Positions 45,521 through 54,891 are shown, numbered from the stretch's first letter. The stretch: 64,000 nt of DNA from JAUWGC01 sp963753055 (GCA_963753055.1 CAVWAP010000002.1:515001-579000), one strand, 5' to 3'. The notes: a model not told the origin generated them from the letters alone. Made by a program: numbers and translations.

Positions 45521-46624
45521 TTATATCGTCTGCTCATGTTTTATCCTGAACCAGAACTTGCCATGTTTTCTCCTGTGATATGCTATTATTATAGAAGGAA
45601 GAAAAGAAGCGGATATCCCCATCGCAAGAACGACAAAGAAGAGGGAAACAAAGCCGATCACACTCATGCATAAGAGTGCGGTAACTGCGATAATCAGCAT
45701 ATTTATTACAATTAAAACAAGAGTTACCTTGTAGTGACGATTATAGAGCCTCAACAGGCAGTGGTGGACATGGTTTTTATCCGGGAAAAATGGAGATATT
45801 CCTCTGATGAGCCTGAGTGTAAAAACCCGTAGCGTATCCGTTATAGGTATGATCACAATTGCCAGGGCCAAAGATGGAGACGCATTAACATTATATGCCA
45901 GGGAGTTATTCATATTTAATTCTACAAATTCAATGACCTGGACAACCATGAGCAAGCCGATAAGAAGTGAACCTGTATCTCCCATGAAGATCTTATATTT
46001 TTTACCAAAGAGATTGTATCTCAGAAATCCCAGCAGGCTACCGACCAGGGAAAAAGAGAGTATGGCCAGAAATGTATACTCGTTCAATAAGAACCATACC
46101 CCGAAGATTGAGGATCCCAGTATGCCCAGTCCGGCTGCCAGGCCGTCTACGCCATCGATCAGGTTGTAGGCATTAATAAATACTATCACCATGAGTATCG
46201 AAATGGATATGCTTGCTACGTAGTTGATCTCTGATATTCCAAGTATACCATGCAAATTGGTGATCCTGTAATCGCCAATAACCACCAGGGCAATTGCTGC
46301 AAATAACTGAATGGCTAACTTTGATCCCGGCGATATCAACATGATATCATCTTTGATCCCAATGAAGAGAAGCAATATCATGGCTGCAAAAACGATCCTT
46401 TCATGTTGGATAGGATAGCTTGTTGATAGCAACAATGTAGAAATGCTAATTCCGATGAATATCGCTATCCCACCCATTGTGGGTACTACATTCTTGTGTA
46501 CTTTACGTGGATCTGGTTGATCATAGAGCTTTTTGGCATTCACAACCCTGACAATGGCCGGTATGCAGATAATTACCAGGATGCACGACAGGATTACTGA
46601 AGCCAATGATAATATTAGTTCCAT
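45521..46624 (-). CDS. undecaprenyl-phosphate GlcNAc-1-phosphate transferase (MraY/WecA family)
   Basis: A 367-residue multi-pass membrane enzyme: DQPDPRKVHKNVVPTMGGIA (about 42-61), NLIDGVDGLAAG, FMGDTGSLLIG and KNHVHHCLLRL are the WecA/TagO signatures. It transfers a sugar 1-phosphate from a UDP-sugar to undecaprenyl phosphate, the first step of surface glycan synthesis. The frame extends to 46660, but the ATG at 46624 gives a natural first helix. No other glycan genes lie beside it. Confidence 0.9.
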   Translation of the reverse strand: MELILSLASVILSCILVIICIPAIVRVVNAKKLYDQPDPRKVHKNVVPTMGGIAIFIGISISTLLLSTSYPIQHERIVFAAMILLLFIGIKDDIMLISPGSKLAIQLFAAIALVVIGDYRITNLHGILGISEINYVASISISILMVIVFINAYNLIDGVDGLAAGLGILGSSIFGVWFLLNEYTFLAILSFSLVGSLLGFLRYNLFGKKYKIFMGDTGSLLIGLLMVVQVIEFVELNMNNSLAYNVNASPSLALAIVIIPITDTLRVFTLRLIRGISPFFPDKNHVHHCLLRLYNRHYKVTLVLIVINMLIIAVTALLCMSVIGFVSLFFVVLAMGISASFLPSIIIAYHRRKHGKFWFRIKHEQTI

Positions 46625-47220
46625 GATAACTCCTCGCTTTGAGTGAAAAAGACTACGCATGCAGCAGCAAGGATGAAGAAGAGTTTCCCCATTTGCATCT
46701 TTACATCTATTATACCAGTTCCTCTTTTTGCAGTTCCTCTTTTAACTGTTAGTATGGTATTGAAAAGAAGTGTAGAGGTGAATTAGCGAAGAAATCTCCC
46801 TTAACCATAGCCAGAGATGACCTTAGTTCCATAAAAAAGGATGTGTAATTTATAACAACTGGGAGTCATTTACAATAAGTGATTTCCCTACTTTTGAACA
46901 AATACTATGCGTTGAGAATGAATGAAAATATGCTTATTAGCAATAGATATTCGTTATTATATGCGCAATGCAGAAGATTGTACAGGTATAAACACCTGAA
47001 AGTTATTAACAATTGTTAATAAATACTCAGTTTTTTCACCAGGTTTCAGGTTGCAAGTCGCAGGTTACAGGTTACAGGTCATAAGTTATAAGTTGTAAGT
47101 TATAGGTTATAAGTTGGTAAGCTGCAATTAGGCTGTAACCTGCAACCACATTTTAATATCATCTCAGCCTTCAATCTTTCCAATCTTTTCCTTAGATTTG
47201 AAGAAACAATAGCAATTATT
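46625..47220. other. 596-bp intergenic region, mostly featureless apart from a heptad element
   Basis: No ORF or RNA was recognised in 46625-47040. The heptad element at 47041-47147 is listed separately. A TAGATTTG -7 match at 47193-47200 lies 20 bp before the next ATG. Confidence 0.5.
47041..47147. repeat. 11-unit heptad array with inverted second arm
   Basis: Eleven heptads run without a break from 47041 to 47117 (AGGTTAC and AAGTTAT types). After a ~16-bp spacer, GTAACCTGCAACC is complementary to the AGGTTGC/AGGTTAC units of the first arm. There is no gene inside. Confidence 0.9.
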
Positions 47221-50200
47221 ATGAAAAAACTTATCTTTTCAATGCTTTGCATAGCATTGATCACATTTACCTTTTCTGAAAACTCTTTTGCTCAGAAAAA
47301 GGAAGACTCTACACTTCTGAAAAGCAGCACCTTTTCCGGGCTAAAGCTCAGGAGCATCGGCCCGGCATTTATGTCGGGCAGAATCGCTGATATTGCCATT
47401 CACCCTGAAGATGATAATACCTGGTATGTGGCAGTTGGCTCCGGTGGTGTATGGAAAACAACCAATTCCGGAACAACATGGAAACCCATCTTTGATGGCC
47501 AGAAAGTATATTCCATCGGCTGTGTCACTATCGATCCAATCAATCCACATGTGGTATGGGTAGGTACAGGAGAAAACATCGGTGGAAGACATTGTGGCTT
47601 TGGTGATGGTGTCTATCGAAGCGATAACGGTGGCTCCTCATGGAAGAACATGGGACTTAAAGAGTCGCAGCACATCTCAAAAATATTGATTCATCCTGAA
47701 AACTCTGATATCATCTGGGTGGCTGCACAGGGCCCGCTATGGAATAAAGGAGATGAACGAGGTTTGTATAAATCAGTAGATGGAGGGAAGACCTGGAAAA
47801 AGACCCTGGGTGATGATGAATGGGTAGGTGTGACGGATATCGTCATGGATCCGCGTAATCCGGATCTGCTTTATGCTGCCACCTGGCAACGTCACCGTAA
47901 TGTGGCTGCATACATGGGAGGAGGTCCGGGTACCAAGGTATACCGCTCATATGATGGCGGCGAGAACTGGGAGAAGATCAGCAAGGGATTGCCCGGTTCC
48001 AATATGGGAAAAATTGGACTGGCTATCTCACCACAGAAGCCTGATGTGATCTATGCAGCCATTGAGCTTGATCGCCGTACAGGCGCTGTCTACAAATCGA
48101 CCAACCGTGGTGCTTCATGGACGAAACAATCCACAACAGTTTCCGGTGCCACAGGTCCTCATTATTACCAGGAACTGTATGCAAGTCCGCACCAGTTCGA
48201 CAGGATCTACCTGATGGATGTGCGCATCCAGGTGTCTGACGACGGCGGGAAGACTTTCAGAAGGTTAAATGAAAGAAGAAGGCATGGGGATAATCACGCT
48301 TTAGCCTTCAGGAAAGATGACCCGGACTACCTGCTGGTAGGAACTGACGGTGGTGTCTATGAGAGCTTTGACCTGGCTGAGAGCTGGAAGTTTATTTCAA
48401 ACCTGCCAATAACACAATACTATAAAGTAGCCCTGGATGATGCTTTACCTTTCTATAATATCTACGGAGGTACACAGGATAATGGGACACAGGGTGGTCC
48501 TTCCCGCACTGACTCTTATCAGGGGATCAGCAACGAGGATTGGGCAATCGTATATGGTGGCGACGGGCACCAGCCGGCTACCGAACCTGGTAATCCCGAT
48601 ATCTTTTATGCTGAATCCCAGCAAGGCTACCTGAGCCGCATAGATAAAACAACGGGTGAGTCGGTGGATATCAGGCCGCAGCCGGAAAAAGGAGAAGGTT
48701 TTGAACGCTTCAACTGGGATTCCCCCATCCTGGTAAGTCCACATTCACCTACACGTTTGTATTTTGCCTCACAACGTGTTTGGAGATCAGACGACAGGGG
48801 AGACAGCTGGACTGCCATATCCGGAGACCTTACCAAAAACCAGGAAAGGCTCACTTTGCCAATTATGGACCAGACCTGGAGCTGGGACTCACCATGGGAT
48901 ATTGATGCAATGTCGAAATACAATACAATCACCTCCCTGGCAGAATCACCAATAGAAGAGGGTGTGATCTATGCCGGTACTGATGATGGGATCATACAGG
49001 TGACAGAGGATGGCGGACAGAACTGGCGAAAGATCGAGGTTGGCAGCTTGCCCGATGTACCTGAAACAGCTTTCGTCAACGATATCAAGGCAGACCTGTT
49101 TGATGCCAATACAGTCTATATCGCTTTGGATAACCATAAATTCGGCGACCTGAACCCTTACCTGTATATGAGCACAGACAGGGGCAAGTCCTGGTCATCA
49201 ATGAAAAGCGATATCCCGGAGAAGACACTTATCTGGCGTATCGTACAGGATTATGAAAAGCCTGAACTGTTTTTCCTTGCCACTGAGTTTGGCATTTATT
49301 TCACCATTGATGCCGGAGAGAAATGGATAAAGCTTAAGAGCGGAGTTCCCACCATCTCCTTCCGCGACCTGGCCATACAGCGTCGTGAAAATGATCTTGT
49401 CGGGGCCTCCTTTGGCCGGAGCTTCTACATTTTTGATGATTACAGTGTGCTGCGTCAGGTTTCTGAAGAGCAACTTGCTGAGGAAGTTACGCTTTTCACT
49501 CCACGTGATACCTGGTGGTACAGGCAAACATACGGGAAAGGATCACAGGGTTCAGATTTCTTTACTGCACCCAACCCACCGCATGGAGCCGTCTTTACCT
49601 ATTATTTAAAAGATAGTTATAAAACCAAGCAGGACAAGAGGAAGAAAGAAGAGCAGGAACTGAAGAAGAAAAAGGAAGCGATTTCATTTCCTGACTGGGA
49701 TACTTTAGAGGCAGAAAGAAGGGAACAAAAGCCTGCTGTATGGCTTACTGTCAAGGACGTCGATGGTAAGATAATCCGCCGTATCCCAGGCAAGACATCC
49801 AAAGGCTTCCATCGCATTACCTGGGATATGCACTATACATCATCTTCAGCCATCGATATTTATTCAGAAAACAAATGGGAGCCCAGGGGAATGCTGGCCC
49901 AGCCAGGCACCTATACGGTTTCATTGTCTAAAGAGATAGATGGTGTAATCACAGAACTTGCCGGACCGGTAGAATTTAAACTTGTGCGCATGCGTGAAGG
50001 TGCATTGCCTGGGGCAACACCTTCTGAGGCCATAGCATTTGGTGAAGAAGTTAATAAGCTTATCAGGTCGATGAGTGCGGCATCACAGGTTATGGAGATT
50101 GCAACCAAGAAGGCCAAGGGCATGCAAAGTGCCCTCATACGCACACCCGGGGCATCGCCAGAGTTGAATCAAAAGATCTACCAGCTTAATCAGGACCTTT

Positions 50201-50481
50201 ATGTGCTTGATGAACAGCTGAATGGCAACAGATCCAAACGCTCAGTAGGAGAGGGGATTGCTCCCAAAGCTGAAAACAGGCTGTATAATGCTAGTTCTGG
50301 TACGAGGAGTACCTATGGGCCAACAAAGTCTCAAAGAAGGAACCTGGAGATCGCAAAGGAGGAGTTTGTGGAAATGAAGTCAAGCTTGCTTGAGATCACC
50401 GACGTGAGGATACCAGCAATTGAACAAGAGTTGATTGATGCCGGTGCACCCTGGATGGATGGGATGGAGATTCCGGAGTGA
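47221..50481 (+). CDS. secreted BNR-repeat / sortilin-like propeller protein
   Basis: A 1086-residue protein with a signal peptide (FSENSFAQ cleavage region). Its propellers carry many Asp-box repeats (KTTNSGTTW, RSDNGGSSW, KSVDGGKTW, RSYDGGENW, KSTNRGASW, VTEDGGQNW). Early text GPAFMSGRIADIAIHPEDDNT is typical of a large Bacteroidota family annotated as glycosyl hydrolase or VPS10-like. The C-terminal ~250 residues hold a beta domain and then helices; no T9SS tail is seen. No catalytic residues can be assigned, so binding or hydrolysis are both possible. Confidence 0.8.
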   Translation: MKKLIFSMLCIALITFTFSENSFAQKKEDSTLLKSSTFSGLKLRSIGPAFMSGRIADIAIHPEDDNTWYVAVGSGGVWKTTNSGTTWKPIFDGQKVYSIGCVTIDPINPHVVWVGTGENIGGRHCGFGDGVYRSDNGGSSWKNMGLKESQHISKILIHPENSDIIWVAAQGPLWNKGDERGLYKSVDGGKTWKKTLGDDEWVGVTDIVMDPRNPDLLYAATWQRHRNVAAYMGGGPGTKVYRSYDGGENWEKISKGLPGSNMGKIGLAISPQKPDVIYAAIELDRRTGAVYKSTNRGASWTKQSTTVSGATGPHYYQELYASPHQFDRIYLMDVRIQVSDDGGKTFRRLNERRRHGDNHALAFRKDDPDYLLVGTDGGVYESFDLAESWKFISNLPITQYYKVALDDALPFYNIYGGTQDNGTQGGPSRTDSYQGISNEDWAIVYGGDGHQPATEPGNPDIFYAESQQGYLSRIDKTTGESVDIRPQPEKGEGFERFNWDSPILVSPHSPTRLYFASQRVWRSDDRGDSWTAISGDLTKNQERLTLPIMDQTWSWDSPWDIDAMSKYNTITSLAESPIEEGVIYAGTDDGIIQVTEDGGQNWRKIEVGSLPDVPETAFVNDIKADLFDANTVYIALDNHKFGDLNPYLYMSTDRGKSWSSMKSDIPEKTLIWRIVQDYEKPELFFLATEFGIYFTIDAGEKWIKLKSGVPTISFRDLAIQRRENDLVGASFGRSFYIFDDYSVLRQVSEEQLAEEVTLFTPRDTWWYRQTYGKGSQGSDFFTAPNPPHGAVFTYYLKDSYKTKQDKRKKEEQELKKKKEAISFPDWDTLEAERREQKPAVWLTVKDVDGKIIRRIPGKTSKGFHRITWDMHYTSSSAIDIYSENKWEPRGMLAQPGTYTVSLSKEIDGVITELAGPVEFKLVRMREGALPGATPSEAIAFGEEVNKLIRSMSAASQVMEIATKKAKGMQSALIRTPGASPELNQKIYQLNQDLYVLDEQLNGNRSKRSVGEGIAPKAENRLYNASSGTRSTYGPTKSQRRNLEIAKEEFVEMKSSLLEITDVRIPAIEQELIDAGAPWMDGMEIPE

Positions 50482-50529
50482 TTCATTGCCCATTCTAGAT
50501 TGCCCATTCTACATGTTACATGTTTATTA
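50481..50529. repeat. heptad array, units GCCCATT/CTACATG
   Basis: ATTCATT, GCCCATT, CTAGATT, GCCCATT, CTACATG and TTACATG follow in 7-bp steps in the gap between two plus-strand genes. Confidence 0.75.
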
Positions 50530-50549
50530 TATTATTAATCCAAAATATT

Positions 50550-52838
50550 ATGAAAAAGGTTTATTCTTTGTTTTTGTTTATCTCTATTATCTCTGCTTCA
50601 TTTGGTCAGGGTGGATATGAGTATTGGTATGATAATCAGAATGTACCCAGGGCTGGGGAGCTGGGGCAGGAGTTTGGTGTTATTCCCGGGAGTCAGCAGC
50701 CTGCCTTCAGGGAACTGGATTATGACTCCCTGAACATGAGATTTTCCGGGAACTGGCCTTACGGCCAGAGCTTTTCTGTTTCCAGTTCGCTTACAGGGGA
50801 TACGGTGTTTATTGGTGCCGGTGGTGCGATAATCATTGTGGATGCATCCGATCCCTATAATCCGGTACAATTATCAGAAGTTAGAGCCAGGGCGATTATT
50901 GATGCGAGTTATTATGATGCCTCATCAGGCTTATTGTTCCTTGCTGCATATTTTTCAGGTGTGGAGATATGGGATGTGTCGGATATCACCACACCGCAGA
51001 GATTAAGCCGCATACCTACAAATAGCTATCCTCGAGGAGGTGTTTATGCCAGGGATGGCTATTTGTACATAGTGACTGTAGCAGACGGATTTTATGTGGC
51101 TGATATCAGTGACCCTTCGAACCCGTCAATGATCTCGCACCAGATCATCAGCGGGTCTCTCGTTTGGACTTCCTCATTTGAAGGGAATTACGCCTACCTT
51201 TCGCAGGGCTCATCTGGTTTCAAGGTGGTTGATTTCTCTGACCCCATGGATCCTAACATTGCCGGGGTAGCCAATGGTACCATAACCGGGATCCATGTTG
51301 TTAACCAGGTGGCTTATGTTTCAGCATACGATTACGGGATCAGGACCTATGACGTTTCTGATCCTTCAGATATCAATGAAATTGGAGAACTTGAATTAGA
51401 AGGATATCCTTATCGTATTGTTGTTGCCGGCGATTATGCATATGTTGCAAGCTCAACAAGTAATCCGGGTGGAGGTGTGCAAACCATCGATATCAGCGAC
51501 CCTGCCAACCCGGTCCATATGAACACCTATGCTGGCTATGCACAGTTCATTTCAGGGTCAGGTGCTGTTATAGCCACTACCGGAAATGTGTCAGGAGGCC
51601 TGCTGCTTGACATCTCTGATCCGGCCAGCCCTCAGTTTGCAGCTGACATCCCGCATCCCTGGTCAACAGTGCACATAGGAACTGATGAAAGCCATGCCTA
51701 TGTTGGCAATATGGGTTTCAGGGTCTTTGATATGAGCGACCCGGCAAATCCTGTTCAGGTAGGCTATAATGATATTGAAGGGGAGATTGCAGATGTGGCT
51801 GACAATGATACGCTGGCAGTGTTTATTCCAAAGAACATGAGCTCTGGCAACAAGGTCAATATTATGAGTATTTCAGATCCTGAAAATCCTTACAAATTAG
51901 GACATTATTCACCACCGGTCATGACTTACGACCTGGCCCTTCAGGGGAATTTTGCGTATATCGCATGCTGGTGGGATGGGTGTCGTATCGTAGACTTCTC
52001 CAATCCTGAAAGCCCCGTTCTTGTCGCGCATGAGATGGGTTGGGTTAACGGTGCCCTGCCCGGTGAGGAGTTCTGTTATGTACAGGCTGTTGATGTTTGG
52101 GAAAACTATCTTTATATATTGGACTATGGCCCTTTTGAAGATGAAGACACGGAAGGCCTGTACCTATTCGATATCAGTGATCCTGCGAATCCTGTATTTA
52201 TTTCAAGATACGCTGATGTAGTCAGCAGGGGATATGATATGGTGGCGTGGGGAAACCATGTTTATATTGCAGACCAGGACGGAGGCTTGGAGGTTGTTGA
52301 TGTTTCCGATCCTGAACATCCAATTAGCATATCTTATACAACGATGGGTGATGTTGCGTGGGCCATCGATATCTCCTGGCCGTTCGTATATATTGCAAAC
52401 TATATCAATGGCGGAGTGCAGGTTTTTAATGTTACCAATCCAGCTGACCCGACGCTTGTTGCCTATTACCAGAGGTCAGGTTGCTTTGCATTGGGCGTGA
52501 CAGCCTGGGATAATTATGCGCTAGTTGCAGATGGTCCTGCAGGGATGCAGGTGTATGATTTTCTGCTTGCAACGGATGTTGGGGAAGAGAAAGAGATGGC
52601 AGAAGAGCAATTGTTTATTTATCCTAATCCAGCAGAAGAATACTTGAAAATCAGATGCAAGACGCAAGATGCAAGGCTCAAGATAATTGGATTATTTACA
52701 ATTGAGGGAAGGATTATTTGGGAAAAGCAAATGCAGGATGAGCTTTATATTGATGTCAGTAAGTTGCCGGCAGGAGTGTACTTTGTCCGGGTGTTGGATG
52801 GTAAGACAGCAATTACTGAAAAGATTGTTGTTCGTTAA
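50550..52838 (+). CDS. secreted LVIVD-repeat protein with T9SS sorting tail
   Basis: A 762-residue protein from the ATG at 50550 (MKKVYSLFLFISIISASFGQ signal). The body is a propeller of about a dozen LVIVD-type repeats, visible as VDVSDPEHP, DISDPANPV and DFSDPMDPN every 40-60 residues. The T9SS type A tail begins LFIYPNPAEEY (about residue 690). Inside that tail, IRCKTQDARLKI is encoded by a heptad DNA repeat. It is exported through the outer membrane; the function is unknown. Confidence 0.88.
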   Translation: MKKVYSLFLFISIISASFGQGGYEYWYDNQNVPRAGELGQEFGVIPGSQQPAFRELDYDSLNMRFSGNWPYGQSFSVSSSLTGDTVFIGAGGAIIIVDASDPYNPVQLSEVRARAIIDASYYDASSGLLFLAAYFSGVEIWDVSDITTPQRLSRIPTNSYPRGGVYARDGYLYIVTVADGFYVADISDPSNPSMISHQIISGSLVWTSSFEGNYAYLSQGSSGFKVVDFSDPMDPNIAGVANGTITGIHVVNQVAYVSAYDYGIRTYDVSDPSDINEIGELELEGYPYRIVVAGDYAYVASSTSNPGGGVQTIDISDPANPVHMNTYAGYAQFISGSGAVIATTGNVSGGLLLDISDPASPQFAADIPHPWSTVHIGTDESHAYVGNMGFRVFDMSDPANPVQVGYNDIEGEIADVADNDTLAVFIPKNMSSGNKVNIMSISDPENPYKLGHYSPPVMTYDLALQGNFAYIACWWDGCRIVDFSNPESPVLVAHEMGWVNGALPGEEFCYVQAVDVWENYLYILDYGPFEDEDTEGLYLFDISDPANPVFISRYADVVSRGYDMVAWGNHVYIADQDGGLEVVDVSDPEHPISISYTTMGDVAWAIDISWPFVYIANYINGGVQVFNVTNPADPTLVAYYQRSGCFALGVTAWDNYALVADGPAGMQVYDFLLATDVGEEKEMAEEQLFIYPNPAEEYLKIRCKTQDARLKIIGLFTIEGRIIWEKQMQDELYIDVSKLPAGVYFVRVLDGKTAITEKIVVR
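52652..52686. repeat. heptad array inside the LVIVD gene, unit AAGATGC
   Basis: CAGATGC, AAGACGC, AAGATGC, AAGGCTC and AAGATAA run in frame through the coding sequence of the sorting tail. Confidence 0.82.
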
Positions 52839-52840
52839 TC

Positions 52841-52891
52841 AGTTGACAAATAGTATTATTGCCAACTGTCAACCGTCAACTGTCAACTATT
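52841..52891. repeat. heptad element with inverted arms, unit AACTGTC
   Basis: A single AGTTGAC unit, a 16-bp AT-rich loop, then AACTGTC, AACCGTC, AACTGTC and AACTATT. The arms are complementary, and the unit equals that at 8068-8096. Confidence 0.85.
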
Positions 52892-53213
52892 TTTTCAGCT
52901 CAAGGCTAGCAACAATTCCATCAATGTACTCTTTATTCCTGTCGTAGCTATCAGCAGGGCACCAGATCTGTGCTATATGCATAGCGTTGTATGATTTGCC
53001 CTGGCAACGTTCGGGAGCATCTTTTCCATATGGTTTGGAATACGACATAGCAGTCAGTATTCTTTTCTCATTGATCTTTTGCTGCCATTCACCTGATGCT
53101 GAGAAGGAGAAGTCCTGAGCGGGGTGCTTGTAAATTTTCTTTTCCTGGGAATGTAATGAAGTGGCAAAAAAGACGACTAAAGTTACTGATAAGAAGAATG
53201 CTTTAATTTTCAT
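52887..53213 (-). CDS. small secreted protein of unknown function
   Basis: A 108-residue protein with a signal peptide (LVVFFATSLHSQ). The mature part includes YKHPAQDFSFSASGEWQQ and YSKPYGKDAPERCQGKSYNAMHIAQIWCPADSYDRN, with two Cys that may pair. The family was not recognised. The ATG at 53213 is preferred; the longer frame to 53282 lacks a signal. Its 3' end overlaps the heptad element by a few bases. Confidence 0.6.
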   Translation of the reverse strand: MKIKAFFLSVTLVVFFATSLHSQEKKIYKHPAQDFSFSASGEWQQKINEKRILTAMSYSKPYGKDAPERCQGKSYNAMHIAQIWCPADSYDRNKEYIDGIVASLELKK

Positions 53214-53352
53214 GGTGCTCACATATTTAAAGGTTTGAAATATAACGTTAAAATATATATATGTTATTGTCCTGTTTAACACTATTTAACAAAACAAACC
53301 TGATAAAAAACTTTAGTGCTTTAATGTTGTTATTGATATAAGTCCATTATAA

Positions 53353-53952
53353 ATGAAGGAACTAATATTACTGTATTTATTGGTTACTGCCTCACTTGTC
53401 GGTTTTACTCAACAGGCCGATTCCTCTTTAGCTGTATTTCTTGTAGTGCAGCAAGGAGAGAATGTCTTTTTACGGTGGACCATTGAAGCTGGCAACACCT
53501 GCCAGGGAACACGGATTGAGAGATCGGGTGACGGACAGTCCTTTGAAGAGATAGGAGAGATTCCCGGAGTTTGTGGCAGTCCTGACCAACCGATATCTTA
53601 TGAATACACAGACAAAGAGCCATTGCGTAACAGCACCAATTACTACAGGTTGGAAATGGGATTCCTTGGCTACACAAGTGTTGTGGCAGTGGATTTTATC
53701 ATCCTGAATGATGAGGGTTATTCCTTGCAACCCAATCCCGTCACGTCAACTTCAAAACTATTATTTGATAATCCTGACGGTGCAGATGCCCGCCTATATA
53801 TATATGATTCAACGGGCAGGCAGGTGATGGAATACATCACCAATGAAAGTCATATATATATTGATGGGAACTTTTTTGTAAGCGGATTTTATGCTTTCAG
53901 GATAATTATAGGTGGTTCTTTGAAGTCTGTAGGGAAATTCATTGTGATTTGA
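53353..53952 (+). CDS. short secreted protein with T9SS sorting tail
   Basis: A 199-residue protein: signal peptide (LLVTASLVGFTQQ), a fibronectin-like beta domain (VFLRWTIEAGNTCQGTRIERS, NYYRLEMGFLG), and a tail starting YSLQPNPVTST. Such modules often report or anchor at the cell surface. No function can be named. Confidence 0.8.
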   Translation: MKELILLYLLVTASLVGFTQQADSSLAVFLVVQQGENVFLRWTIEAGNTCQGTRIERSGDGQSFEEIGEIPGVCGSPDQPISYEYTDKEPLRNSTNYYRLEMGFLGYTSVVAVDFIILNDEGYSLQPNPVTSTSKLLFDNPDGADARLYIYDSTGRQVMEYITNESHIYIDGNFFVSGFYAFRIIIGGSLKSVGKFIVI

Positions 53953-53990
53953 CGATTTTCGATTGGGCGATTTGACGGTTTTCGATTTTT
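53946..53990. repeat. heptad array left of four-helix-bundle copy 4
   Basis: GATTTGA, CGATTTT, CGATTGG, GCGATTT, GACGGTT and TTCGATT in 7-bp steps. It is the approximate reverse complement of the array at 54395-54437. Confidence 0.8.
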
Positions 53991-54000
53991 TTTGATTTTA

Positions 54001-54037
54001 TGGGAACGAATTCTTTTTTTTGGTATAAACTAATACT
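54001..54037 (+). promoter_or_regulatory. conserved leader of four-helix-bundle copy 4
   Basis: TGGGAACGAATTC, a T run, TTGGTATAAAC and TACT precede the ATG. This is a diverged but recognisable form of the shared leader. Confidence 0.6.
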
Positions 54038-54391
54038 ATGAGAAAAGAATTAGAAAAGAGGCTGATAAAGTTGTCCATAGAAATTATTAAAATGTTTAGA
54101 AAAGCGCCATACGATTTTACGATAAATCATATCGGTGGTCAGATCATCAGGTCCTCGACTAGTGCGGCATTGAACTATGGTGAAGCTCAGGGTGCGGAAT
54201 CCAAAAAGGATTTCACTCATAAAATCGGGGTTGTATTAAAAGAGTTACGTGAAACCCATATAAGCCTGATAATAATTTCAGAAACAGAAATAATAGGTGA
54301 TCGTAAACAACTTGAATATCTGTTAGATGAATGCAACCAACTTGTGGCTATATTTCATCGAACAGCTATAACAGCCAAATCAAGAAATTAA
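54038..54391 (+). CDS. four-helix-bundle protein, copy 4 (diverged)
   Basis: A 117-residue protein of the same family (MRKELEKRLIKLSIEIIKMF; SSTSAALNYGEAQGAESKKDF). It is only about half identical to copies 1-3, so it is not a recent duplicate, yet it has the same leader and flanking arrays. The arrays on its two sides are inverted relative to each other and could pair with the gene in the loop. Confidence 0.86.
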   Translation: MRKELEKRLIKLSIEIIKMFRKAPYDFTINHIGGQIIRSSTSAALNYGEAQGAESKKDFTHKIGVVLKELRETHISLIIISETEIIGDRKQLEYLLDECNQLVAIFHRTAITAKSRN

Positions 54392-54394
54392 ATT

Positions 54395-54437
54395 GAAATC
54401 GCCAAATCGAACATCGCCAAATCGACAATCGTCCAAT
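54395..54437. repeat. repeat array right of four-helix-bundle copy 4
   Basis: AATCGCC, AAATCGA and ACATCGC-like words recur every 7-8 bp. They are complementary to the left array at 53946-53990. Confidence 0.75.
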
Positions 54438-54571
54438 AAATAATATAACGAGTTTCGAGGAGATGAAGGTAATGTCTGTTTTTTAGATTATATTAAATAT
54501 ACAACAGCCTAAAACCTGATTTTTATGATTTAGGGAACCGTTACTGATTTTAAATATTTGATGCTTACCGT

Positions 54572-54865
54572 TTAATGCCTTTTTCTTCTGCAGGTACCTT
54601 TGGATGATCCGCCATAGACGATCATAATTCCCAGGATAAATCCAAGGTTGTATGGCCAGCCTGAGTTATTGATCTCATAGATATTGACATTCTCATTAAA
54701 CAGGCTGATGATAAAAGTGACGAATGAGATGATTCCATGCCAGAGGCCCATGAAGAAGCCGGCGGGTTCGGTGTCGAATTTCTCACATCCCGGAGCGCAG
54801 GAGGTGAGGAAAAGCATGACTAATGCAATTAATACAATCGGTGAATACTTAATTGTTTTTTTCAT
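54572..54865 (-). CDS. small lipoprotein-like membrane protein
   Basis: A 97-residue protein with a lipobox-like LFLTSCAPGC near residue 22 and two hydrophobic stretches (WHGIISFVTFIISLFNE and LGFILGIMIVYGG). It resembles small uncharacterised proteins found in many genomes. The basic end KGTCRRKRH would stay inside. The function is unknown. Confidence 0.6.
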   Translation of the reverse strand: MKKTIKYSPIVLIALVMLFLTSCAPGCEKFDTEPAGFFMGLWHGIISFVTFIISLFNENVNIYEINNSGWPYNLGFILGIMIVYGGSSKGTCRRKRH

Positions 54866-54891
54866 GATATTAGCTATTATGTAAAAGAATG

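Noticed and set aside
34930..54391. Diversity-generating retroelement, since Avd is also a four-helix bundle
   Set aside because: There is no reverse transcriptase and no template/variable repeat pair with adenine-specific changes.
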